Assembly (NCBI RefSeq): GCF_020149935.1
Contig: NZ_CP083757.1
Span: 372,001 to 436,000 of the forward strand
Source of the DNA: Marinilongibacter aquaticus
GTDB taxonomy: Bacteria > Bacteroidota > Bacteroidia > Cytophagales > Spirosomataceae
Length of the DNA stretch: 64,000 nt
Reading direction: 5' to 3'
The notes under the pieces are model-generated. The model was not told the origin of the DNA. It did not search any database and saw nothing but the letters and a program-made list of their open reading frames with translations. The translations under genes were made by a program, and so were the position numbers. This document shows positions 56,955 through 64,000 of the stretch, in pieces. The number at the start of each line of letters is the position of its first letter. The stretch's first letter is position 1.

Positions 56955-59900
56955 ATGTTAAAATCAGAACATTTCCATTATTTCCTACAGAAAATCATGC
57001 GTATTATTCTGTATCAAGTATTTCTCTCTTTGGCCTTCATCGTTGTGGTGCATGCCGAAGATTTGCATGCACAGAAAGTGTTGGACCAAAAGCTCAGTTT
57101 GAACCTTTCGGATACCGAACTCGATCATGCCCTGACTAGAATAGAAAGCCTGGCGAAAGTAAGGTTTATGTACAATCCGAAGATATTTCCGAGCAATCCG
57201 AAAATATCGTACCGATTCGATGAAAAACCGCTTTCCGATGTGCTCGTGAAAATATTGAGCCCTTACAATGTGTATTATGAAGTGGTGCACAATAAAATAA
57301 TTCTCAAGAAAAAGACCACCCGCAATATTGAAGAAATCTCACCGCTGGGCAGCCGCCTGATTCCCTTGGATAAGAGCATAACCGGAAAGGTGCTTGACGA
57401 AACGGGCGAGGGATTTCCCGGTGTTACCGTATTGCTTAAAGGCTCCCAAGTGGGTACATCAACAGATGCCGACGGGCTTTTCTCAATCGAAATCCCCGAC
57501 AACGCCTTAAGTTCAGCAGTGTTGATTTTCAGCTTTGTGGGGTATATCCCACAAGAAGTTTTAGTGGGCAATCAGTCGGATATTGTGGTAAATCTTAAAA
57601 GTGACACCAAATCTCTAAACGAGGTGGTGGTTACCGCTTTGGGTATTACACGAGAGAAAAAGGCACTTTCCTATGCTGTAAGCGAAGTGAAAGGAAGCGA
57701 ATTTACGCAAGCCCGGGAAAACAACGTGGCCAATGCCCTTACTGGAAAAATAGCGGGGGTGAATGCCACAGGCATGGCTACAGGTCCCGGCGGTTCGAGC
57801 CGTATAGTGATTCGTGGAAACGGTTCGCTGAACGGAAATAACCAACCATTATACGTAATTAATGGGATGCCAATGGACAACACCATTCCCGGTGGTGGAA
57901 CCACTTCTGGCGGCGGCGGAATGAACGTAGACCGCGGAGATGGAATTGGAGGCATTAACCCCGATGACATCGAATCGATCAGTGTATTGAAAGGCGGACC
58001 TGCCGCGGCTTTGTACGGTGCCCGTGCAGCCAACGGTGTGATCTTGATTACAACCAAGAAGGGTCGTGGCCAAAAGGGAATCGGTGTTGAAATAAACAGC
58101 AATGTGTCTTTCGAAAACATTGCGGTGATTCCGAAATGGCAATACGAATACGGGCAAGGCGTGGATGGGCAAAAACCCACCAGCGTAACCGAAGCAAAAA
58201 GTACGGGTCGCCTTTCTTATGGAGCAAAAATGGATGGCCAGCCCACCATTCAGGTGGATGGTGAGATGCATCCCTATTCTCCGCAAAAAAACAACCTGAA
58301 AAACTTTTACAATACAGGAACCAATTACATCAATTCCATCGGTTTTACCGGCGGCAGCGACAACATCAATTTTCGTTTGGGCTTGAACAGCACGAAATCG
58401 AACAGTATTGTGCCCAATTCGACCTTTTCGAGAAAAATTGCCAACCTGAATCTGAATGCCTCTTTGGGTAAAAAATTGAGCATACAAACAGTTGTTCAGT
58501 ACAACTTGGAAGAAGCCAAAAACCGTCCGAAAGTGGGTTATGCCGATATGAACCCGCACTGGGCCACTTATCTTGTGGCCAATGTGGTGGATATCCGCAG
58601 TTTGGCTCCGGGATACGACGAAACCACAGGCAAAGAGATGGAATGGAATCCTGTACCTGCGGCACCAAACCCGTATTTCGTGGTCAATAAATTCAAAAAC
58701 GACGACGATAAAAACAGGTTTATTGGACAGGCCAATATCCGGTATGATATTTTGAACAACTTGTTTGTCAAAGGAAGCATCAGCCAAGATTTCTACAGTT
58801 TCAAATCGGAGTATGTGCAGCCGACAAACAATGCTTATCAACCATTGGGCACTTACGAAACACGAAAGGCGAGTTCTTCTGAAACCAACGCAATGTTGAC
58901 TTTGAACTACAACGGCAGATTCTTTGAAGACCTTACTTTTACAACCATGTTGGGTGGCAATGCACAGCGAAGCATTTACGACGAAACGCAAATCGCGGGA
59001 TCTGAATTCACCGTGCCGTATTTCTATAGCTATACCAATTTGGCCACTTCGACCACCACGCCTACGTACAACAAGAGTGCTATCAATTCATTGTTTGGTT
59101 CAATGGATTTTGGATACAAAGGTTTCGCTTATTTGACTCTTTCGGGACGTCAAGATTGGTTTTCTGTATTGAATCCCAAAAACAACAGCATCTTCTATCC
59201 GTCGGTAGGGGGTTCATTGATCTTGTCGCAAGCCATTGAGCTTCCAGAGGTGATCAGTTTTGCCAAATTGCGTGGTTCTTGGGCACAAGTGGGTGGAGCA
59301 ACCGTATTGCCTTACCAGATTTACCAATACTACAATATGCAGCAAGGTGGCCACAATGGCCGTCCGGTTCAAACTTTGGCTTCGGCACAAGTGCCCAATT
59401 CCGACCTGAAACCACTGACATCTACCACATATGAAGCCGGTATCGAGTTGGGATTCATCAACGGAAGGTTGGGTTTGGATTTGACTTTGTACAATAGAAA
59501 AACGACCAACGATATCGTGACCGCCAACATTGCGGCTACTTCGGGTTATACTTCGGCTTTGCTAAACGTGGGTGAATTGAGCAACAAAGGCGTGGAATTG
59601 CTTTTAACCGGAACGCCCGTGAAGAAGTCGGACTTCACTTGGGATGTGAGCTACAACATGGCTTACAATGTCAGTAAAATCGAAAAATTGGCCGAAGGCC
59701 TCGATTACGTGGACGTGGGCAGCGGCGTAGGCGGTGGCCTGATTCGCAATGCCTTGAACAGACCTTACGGGACAGTTTGGGGATACCGCAAAAAAACGGA
59801 TGAAAATGGCAATGTGATTTTCAATACGGCCAGTGGCTATGCTTTGCGTGGCGATTTGGAAGAAATTGGAAACGGTACCCCTCCATTGACAACAGGGATT

Positions 59901-60398
59901 ACCAACAATTTCCGCTACAAAAATTTCTCTTTGAATGTATTGGTCGACGGTAAATTTGGAAGCATTGTCTATTCCAACCTTTACCAATATGCCTACCGCT
60001 TTGGTTTGCCACAGGAAACCTTGCCCGGTCGGGAAACCGGCATAACTGTAGAGGGCGTAACGCCAGAAGGTACGCCGTATACAAAAACCTGGACCAAAGA
60101 GCAGGTGGACACCTATTACGACAACGACAAGAACTATACGGCCATGTTCATGTTCAACAACGATTTCATCAAGTTGAGACAAGTGGTTTTGAGCTACAAT
60201 ATTCCTTTGGGCAAGCTCAAAATCCAATCGGCTTCGGTATCGTTGGTGGCACGAAATCTGGCTATTTTATACAAGGATAAAAAGAATCAATATTTCGATC
60301 CGGAATCGGGTTACACCAGCACAAATGCTCAAGGTCTTGAGGCCTTTGGTGTACCCAGAACACGGAGTATGGGTGTGAATGTCATGGTGAAATTTTAA
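56955..60398 (+). CDS. SusC/RagA transporter 3 with N-terminal STN signalling domain
   Basis: TonB-dependent outer-membrane transporter of 1147 residues. The extra length over SusC-1 is an STN domain (about 36-115: LSLNLSDTELDHALTRIESL and YRFDEKPLSDVLVKILSPYN), which contacts the FecR protein in the periplasm. Then come the carboxypeptidase-like domain (SITGKVLDETGEGFPGVTVLL), the SusC motif EVVVTALGITREKKALSYAV, a plug with NPDDIESISVLKGGPAAALYG, and the barrel ending GVNVMVKF. This places it under ligand-induced control by the ECF sigma at 54909. It is related to SusC-1. Confidence 0.95.
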   Translation: MLKSEHFHYFLQKIMRIILYQVFLSLAFIVVVHAEDLHAQKVLDQKLSLNLSDTELDHALTRIESLAKVRFMYNPKIFPSNPKISYRFDEKPLSDVLVKILSPYNVYYEVVHNKIILKKKTTRNIEEISPLGSRLIPLDKSITGKVLDETGEGFPGVTVLLKGSQVGTSTDADGLFSIEIPDNALSSAVLIFSFVGYIPQEVLVGNQSDIVVNLKSDTKSLNEVVVTALGITREKKALSYAVSEVKGSEFTQARENNVANALTGKIAGVNATGMATGPGGSSRIVIRGNGSLNGNNQPLYVINGMPMDNTIPGGGTTSGGGGMNVDRGDGIGGINPDDIESISVLKGGPAAALYGARAANGVILITTKKGRGQKGIGVEINSNVSFENIAVIPKWQYEYGQGVDGQKPTSVTEAKSTGRLSYGAKMDGQPTIQVDGEMHPYSPQKNNLKNFYNTGTNYINSIGFTGGSDNINFRLGLNSTKSNSIVPNSTFSRKIANLNLNASLGKKLSIQTVVQYNLEEAKNRPKVGYADMNPHWATYLVANVVDIRSLAPGYDETTGKEMEWNPVPAAPNPYFVVNKFKNDDDKNRFIGQANIRYDILNNLFVKGSISQDFYSFKSEYVQPTNNAYQPLGTYETRKASSSETNAMLTLNYNGRFFEDLTFTTMLGGNAQRSIYDETQIAGSEFTVPYFYSYTNLATSTTTPTYNKSAINSLFGSMDFGYKGFAYLTLSGRQDWFSVLNPKNNSIFYPSVGGSLILSQAIELPEVISFAKLRGSWAQVGGATVLPYQIYQYYNMQQGGHNGRPVQTLASAQVPNSDLKPLTSTTYEAGIELGFINGRLGLDLTLYNRKTTNDIVTANIAATSGYTSALLNVGELSNKGVELLLTGTPVKKSDFTWDVSYNMAYNVSKIEKLAEGLDYVDVGSGVGGGLIRNALNRPYGTVWGYRKKTDENGNVIFNTASGYALRGDLEEIGNGTPPLTTGITNNFRYKNFSLNVLVDGKFGSIVYSNLYQYAYRFGLPQETLPGRETGITVEGVTPEGTPYTKTWTKEQVDTYYDNDKNYTAMFMFNNDFIKLRQVVLSYNIPLGKLKIQSASVSLVARNLAILYKDKKNQYFDPESGYTSTNAQGLEAFGVPRTRSMGVNVMVKF

Positions 60399-60417
60399 TC
60401 CTTTAAACGATCTTAAG

Positions 60418-61965
60418 ATGAAAAGTTTTATAAATAAAATTGTATACACGGTTCCCTTGCTTTTTCTTCTTGCATCCTGCGATAAAGGGTTTGAAGAAAT
60501 GAACGTGGACCCCAATAAATATTCCGAAGTTATTCCGGAGTACATGTTTACGAATGCCCAGCTCAATACAGTGAATGTCAATTTCGTGGGAGCGGCATAC
60601 CTGACCATCGGCGGCTCGATGCAGCATTTTGCTACCTACAAAGAAGTACCTGCGGCAGGTGATAAATATTTCAATTATGGCTATTCAACGGGAAACTGGA
60701 ACGCCTTTTCGGCAGCCGTAACTCAGATTTCATTGGTTATCGAAGCCGTTGCAGATGATCCTACCAAAGTAAATCAATTGGCCGCCGCAAGAATTTGGAA
60801 AGCCTTCCTTTTTCACCGATTGACGGATTTGTACGGCGATATTCCCTATACCGAAACGGCCAAGGCTCTTTCTGAGAAGAATTACACGCCAAAGTACGAT
60901 ACGCAAGAGTTCATTTACGGCGATATGCTCAATGAACTGGAAGAATCGATTGCTTCATTCGACGACTCTCAGAACACGTTTGGCAATGCCGATTTGCTTT
61001 ACAATGGCGATATCGCAAAATGGAAGAAATTTGCGTATTCCTTGATGCTCAGATTGGGTATGCGACTTACCGAAGTCGATGCGGCCATGGCCCAAACTTG
61101 GGTGCAAAAGGCCATCGCGGGCGGGGTGATTTTGGAAGATGCCGACCGGGCGGTTATTGAATACGTGGATGGCTCGCAAACGGCCAGCCGAAATTTCATT
61201 GCCAGCGGCTTGCTCAGCACCGATTACATTACGCCTGGCGGCGACAATGTGGAAGGCGGGAAATTGGCCCAAACGTTGGTCGACCATCTCAAAAACACGG
61301 GAGATCCGCGTTTGAATGTGATCTCGATTGTATGGGTGCCTTCTTCAGACGGAAGCTCCTTTGTGGCCGATACCACAACGGCTTTGCAGAAAGGCATGCC
61401 CAATGCGGCATACAACAACCTTCCTGCCGAATTCAACAGCTTCTCCGAACCGAACCCAAATACCTTGTTAAAATTCAATGCTCCGTATATCGTATTTAGC
61501 AACGCAGAAACAAACCTCCTTTTAACCGAAGCCACACTTCGAGGCTGGTATAATGAAGTGCCAGCCTCTACCACCTATGCCAATGCCGTATCGGCGGGCA
61601 TGCGTCAGTGGGCTTTGTTTGGAGCAGGTGGCGAAATTTCCGAGGCAAAAATAAATGCGTATTTGGCGGCGAATCCTTATCTTACAAGTGGTGGTTTCGA
61701 TGCACAAATGGAGCAGATTCAGACGCAAAAATGGGTTTCTTTGTTTTTGGAAGATGAATACGAAATCTTTTCGAATTGGCGTCGTACGGGTTATCCAAAC
61801 TTGGTGCCCACAAACTATCCCGGTAACCTGACAGGAGGGAAAATCCCGACAAGGTTTGTGATTCCCGACTCGGAAGAAACCTACAACGCCGATAATTTTT
61901 ACGAAGCACGCAGCAGACAAGGTGGAACAAACACACTCTCCAGCATAGTCTGGTGGGACAAATAG
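60418..61965 (+). CDS. SusD-like surface lipoprotein 3 (SusD-like_2 type)
   Basis: Partner of SusC-3, 515 residues. The lipobox Cys is in LFLLASC, followed by DKGFEEMNVDPNK. Core segments AFLFHRLTDLYGDIPYTETAKAL and KFAYSLMLRLGMRLTEVDAA match those of SusD-1, as do the terminal RQGGTNTLSSIVWWDK residues. It lies 19 bp after susC-3. Surface ligand unknown; neighbours suggest an amino-bearing compound. Confidence 0.93.
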   Translation: MKSFINKIVYTVPLLFLLASCDKGFEEMNVDPNKYSEVIPEYMFTNAQLNTVNVNFVGAAYLTIGGSMQHFATYKEVPAAGDKYFNYGYSTGNWNAFSAAVTQISLVIEAVADDPTKVNQLAAARIWKAFLFHRLTDLYGDIPYTETAKALSEKNYTPKYDTQEFIYGDMLNELEESIASFDDSQNTFGNADLLYNGDIAKWKKFAYSLMLRLGMRLTEVDAAMAQTWVQKAIAGGVILEDADRAVIEYVDGSQTASRNFIASGLLSTDYITPGGDNVEGGKLAQTLVDHLKNTGDPRLNVISIVWVPSSDGSSFVADTTTALQKGMPNAAYNNLPAEFNSFSEPNPNTLLKFNAPYIVFSNAETNLLLTEATLRGWYNEVPASTTYANAVSAGMRQWALFGAGGEISEAKINAYLAANPYLTSGGFDAQMEQIQTQKWVSLFLEDEYEIFSNWRRTGYPNLVPTNYPGNLTGGKIPTRFVIPDSEETYNADNFYEARSRQGGTNTLSSIVWWDK

Positions 61966-61992
61966 ATTCAAATAAATTTCAAACTATCATTT

Positions 61993-62457
61993 ATGAAAAC
62001 AGAACGCAGATCGATCCTCAAAAGAATGTTTACCTCAATGGCCGGAGTGGCTGGCTTGGGAATGGGTGCAAAGGCTATCGCCGCACCTGCTCCAAAATCT
62101 GAAAAAGAAGTGGGCGAGGTGACTACCTTGCAAGATGTACCGCTTTTTTCGGGGCACACCAAGTTCAACAACATGGTTTTTGTAGCGGGCAAAGGGGCTC
62201 ACTTCGATGGCGATATCACGGCACATACCAATCACGTATTGGATGAGCTGGAAAAAGAGTTGATCAAAGCTGGCTCGTCAATGGAAAAAGTGCTCAAAGT
62301 GAGTGTTTTCCTTCACGACCTGAACGACTACAAAGCAATGAACGAAGCCTATAAAGGCCGTTTTGGAAGTAAACCTCCATGCCGTACTACCGTCGCTGTA
62401 TACGGTGGGGTACCGGGTGATTCTTTGGTAGAGATTGATTGCATAGCCTATATCTAA
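61993..62457 (+). CDS. Exported RidA/YjgF-family imine deaminase with Tat-type signal
   Basis: A 154-residue RidA-family protein, about 30 longer than the cytoplasmic enzyme because of an N-terminal ERRSILKRMFTSMAGVAGLG segment that fits a twin-arginine signal. The catalytic arginine R131 (PPCRTTVAVYGGVPGD) and partner E147 (VEIDCIAY) are both present, so it should hydrolyse reactive enamine/imine intermediates made by PLP enzymes. RidA proteins are normally cytoplasmic, so export is notable. It follows susD-3 after 27 bp and is presumably part of that operon. Confidence 0.88.
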   Translation: MKTERRSILKRMFTSMAGVAGLGMGAKAIAAPAPKSEKEVGEVTTLQDVPLFSGHTKFNNMVFVAGKGAHFDGDITAHTNHVLDELEKELIKAGSSMEKVLKVSVFLHDLNDYKAMNEAYKGRFGSKPPCRTTVAVYGGVPGDSLVEIDCIAYI

Positions 62458-62469
62458 GCTGCGTTTGGC

Positions 62470-62502
62470 ATACGGATTTTCCCGAAATGGGAAAATCCGT
62501 AT
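62470..62502 (+). terminator. Strong hairpin after ridA-like gene
   Basis: A perfect 14-bp stem (CGGATTTTCCC core / GGGAAAATCCG) with a 5-nt loop GAAAT, beginning 12 bp after the stop. The following bases (TCAATTCAAAAC) are only weakly T-rich, so it could be an inefficient terminator or an mRNA-stabilising 3' structure between ridA and amidohydrolase 2. Confidence 0.6.
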
Positions 62503-62646
62503 TCAATTCAAAACGGGTAAAATGTATGGCTTGGGCTTAATGAAAATACATTAGGCTTGCTTGAATATTGCCCTTGCTTTTCAATAGCCTTAACCGCAAA
62601 CAAGCTCCAGAAAATTTTCTTTGGGAAATCCCTAATTCGAAAAATC

Positions 62647-63909
62647 ATGAAAAATAGAATACTCCTTTTACTTAGTTTTTTCTTTATCGCCTTGCCTTTT
62701 GTACAGGCTCAACAATACAGCCTGCTCATCAAGGGCGGTCGCGTGCTCGATCCTAAAAACAATATTGATGCCGTATTGGATGTAGCCATGAAAGGCGACA
62801 CCATTATGAAAGTGGCCAAAAACATTGAGGCCTCAGAAGCCGTGCAAGTGGTGAATGCCAAAGGGCTTGTTGTAACCCCAGGCTTGATTGATTTACACTC
62901 GCACAATTTTTACGGTACAGAAATGAATCGGGCCTACAGCAATGGTCCCAGTTCAATTGCTCCAGATGGTTTTACCTTTCGCACAGGAGTAACCACTGTA
63001 GTCGATGCGGGATGTGCGGGTTGGAAATCCTATGCGACTTTCAAACGGCAAACCATCGATATTTCCAGAACCCGTGTTTTGGTTTTTTTGAATATAGTAG
63101 GAGAGGGCATGCGTGGCGGACATTATGAACAAAACATTGACGACATGGATCCCGAAGCGACCGCAAAAGTAGCCAAAGAAAATGCAGACAATGTGGTGGG
63201 CATAAAATTGGCTCATTTCAATGGCTACAACTGGATGCCCCTAGATCGGGCGGTGGAAGCAGGGAAATTGGCGGGAATTCCGGTGATGGTCGACTTTGGC
63301 GGAAGCAAACCCGTGCTGCCCATTGAAGAACTTTTTATGGATCATTTGCGTCCCGGCGATATTTTTACGCATTGTTTTGCCGAATTGGATAGCCGCGAAC
63401 CGATAGTAGATCCGGCAACAAAAAAAGTGAAACCTTTTGTGTACGAAGCACGCAAAAAGGGCATTGTGTTTGACGTAGGTTATGGTGGAATCAGCTTTGC
63501 ATTTTCGCAGGGTATTCCTGCGGTTAAAAGCGGTTTTTATCCCAATACAATCAGTACGGATATTCATATTGGCAGCATGAACAATGCCATGAAAGACATG
63601 CTCAATGTGATGTCTAAATTTATGGCCATGGGCATGGATTTCAAAGAAGTGATCAAGGCCAGTACTTGGGCTCCTGCTCAGGCTATTCACAAAGAAGAGC
63701 TCGGCAACCTAAGTGTGGGTTCAAGAGCAGACGTGACGGTGTTGAGAATTCGCGAAGCCGACAAAAACGAGGATTTCGGTTTTTGGGATTATACAGGAAA
63801 GAAAATCAATGCCAAAGAAAAATTGGAAGCTGAAGTCACCGTACGTGCCGGAAAAGTGGTGTACGACCTCAATGGCCTTACGGAGCCGATAGTAGTTCGC
63901 AGACGCTAA
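62647..63909 (+). CDS. Exported amidohydrolase, dihydroorotase-like/EF_0837 type, copy 2
   Basis: A paralog of the protein at 51672, 420 residues from MKNRILLLLSF at 62647; the 30 codons upstream in frame do not resemble a signal peptide. The Sec signal ends near VQAQ (residue 22). Ligands H84-x-H86 (GLIDLHSHNF), GIKLAHFNGYN, GDIFTHCFAEL and STDIHIGSMNN are conserved with copy 1, so both should be active. It may differ in substrate. It lies downstream of the SusCD-3/RidA genes, about 145 bp after the hairpin. Confidence 0.88.
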   Translation: MKNRILLLLSFFFIALPFVQAQQYSLLIKGGRVLDPKNNIDAVLDVAMKGDTIMKVAKNIEASEAVQVVNAKGLVVTPGLIDLHSHNFYGTEMNRAYSNGPSSIAPDGFTFRTGVTTVVDAGCAGWKSYATFKRQTIDISRTRVLVFLNIVGEGMRGGHYEQNIDDMDPEATAKVAKENADNVVGIKLAHFNGYNWMPLDRAVEAGKLAGIPVMVDFGGSKPVLPIEELFMDHLRPGDIFTHCFAELDSREPIVDPATKKVKPFVYEARKKGIVFDVGYGGISFAFSQGIPAVKSGFYPNTISTDIHIGSMNNAMKDMLNVMSKFMAMGMDFKEVIKASTWAPAQAIHKEELGNLSVGSRADVTVLRIREADKNEDFGFWDYTGKKINAKEKLEAEVTVRAGKVVYDLNGLTEPIVVRRR

Positions 63910-63936
63910 TTTTAATTTCACATCAAACAGAATCAC

Positions 63937-64000
63937 ATGCATATTAAGTCGGCCACCTGCTTTTTGGCCATCCTGTTATTTACCCTTCCGGGCTTTATCC
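63937..64000 (+). CDS. Start of an exported protein, cut by the window end
   Basis: ATG at 63937, 27 bp after the amidohydrolase 2 stop, opens a frame that reads MHIKSATCFLAILLFTLPGF and is still open at the last base. It looks like a Sec signal peptide. In the parallel unit at 51672 the next gene is a PQQ/cytochrome protein, but the available residues do not allow identification. Confidence 0.55.
   Translation, partial: MHIKSATCFLAILLFTLPGFI

Noticed and set aside
57849-58991. 380-residue open frame antisense to susC-3
   Set aside because: Shadow of the SusC plug and barrel; no start context or domain.
1-64000. tRNA, rRNA, CRISPR array, insertion sequence or prophage
   Set aside because: No cloverleaf-like sequence, regular repeat-spacer pattern, transposase, integrase or phage structural gene was seen.

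Overview
The window comes from a Bacteroidota genome, most likely a Cytophagales-type aerobe. Evidence: three SusC/SusD outer-membrane pairs, an lpxC-fabZ fusion, ECF sigma/FecR/STN-SusC signalling, an ASPIC/FG-GAP protein, and promoters ending in the Bacteroidota -7 box TAnnTTTG. No rRNA, tRNA, CRISPR array, insertion sequence or phage gene was seen. The genus cannot be named from the sequence alone.

Region A (1-26.4 kb) is a sugar and sugar-acid locus. It holds susC-susD-manD-like (+), a LacI-family regulator (+), susC-susD-ASPIC (-), and a long + operon. That operon encodes an exported enolase-superfamily dehydratase, a mutarotase-like protein, a PQQ/cytochrome c dehydrogenase lipoprotein, a 2-keto-3-deoxygalactonate kinase, a KDPG/KDPGal aldolase, a hexuronate-type MFS permease, an exported galactonate dehydratase and a FAH-fold hydratase lipoprotein. 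Five near-identical palindromes (core TTAATCGATTAA and variants) lie upstream of the three transcription units and probably bind the LacI protein. The enzymes describe a De Ley-Doudoroff-like route. Its oxidation and dehydration steps carry export signals, while the kinase and aldolase do not, which suggests the keto-deoxy acid is what is imported.

Region B (26.4-50.1 kb) is mostly housekeeping: a thioesterase, an Rrf2 regulator with truncated hemoglobin and a small unknown gene under a 28-bp palindrome, an MFS transporter, photolyase, an HD-domain protein, lpxD-lpxC/fabZ-lpxA-ABC, a small ECF sigma operon, split transketolase, Bcp peroxiredoxin, an M23 peptidase, a FAH hydrolase, an M48 protease, MscS, DUF389, sucC, an exported TIM-barrel protein, a LolD-like ATPase and a queuosine-precursor transporter. 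Several perfect stem-loop terminators separate these units.

Region C (50.3-64 kb) is a second accessory locus in which nearly every enzyme is exported. It holds a SelA-like PLP enzyme, an amidohydrolase, a sorbosone-dehydrogenase-like PQQ protein with a cytochrome c tail, then ECF sigma, FecR, STN-SusC, SusD, a Tat-signal RidA, a second copy of the amidohydrolase, and the first codons of another exported protein cut by the window end. The family combination (deacetylase-like amidohydrolase, SelA-like ammonia-lyase relative, RidA) hints at periplasmic breakdown of an amino-sugar acid or similar amino compound. This is inference.
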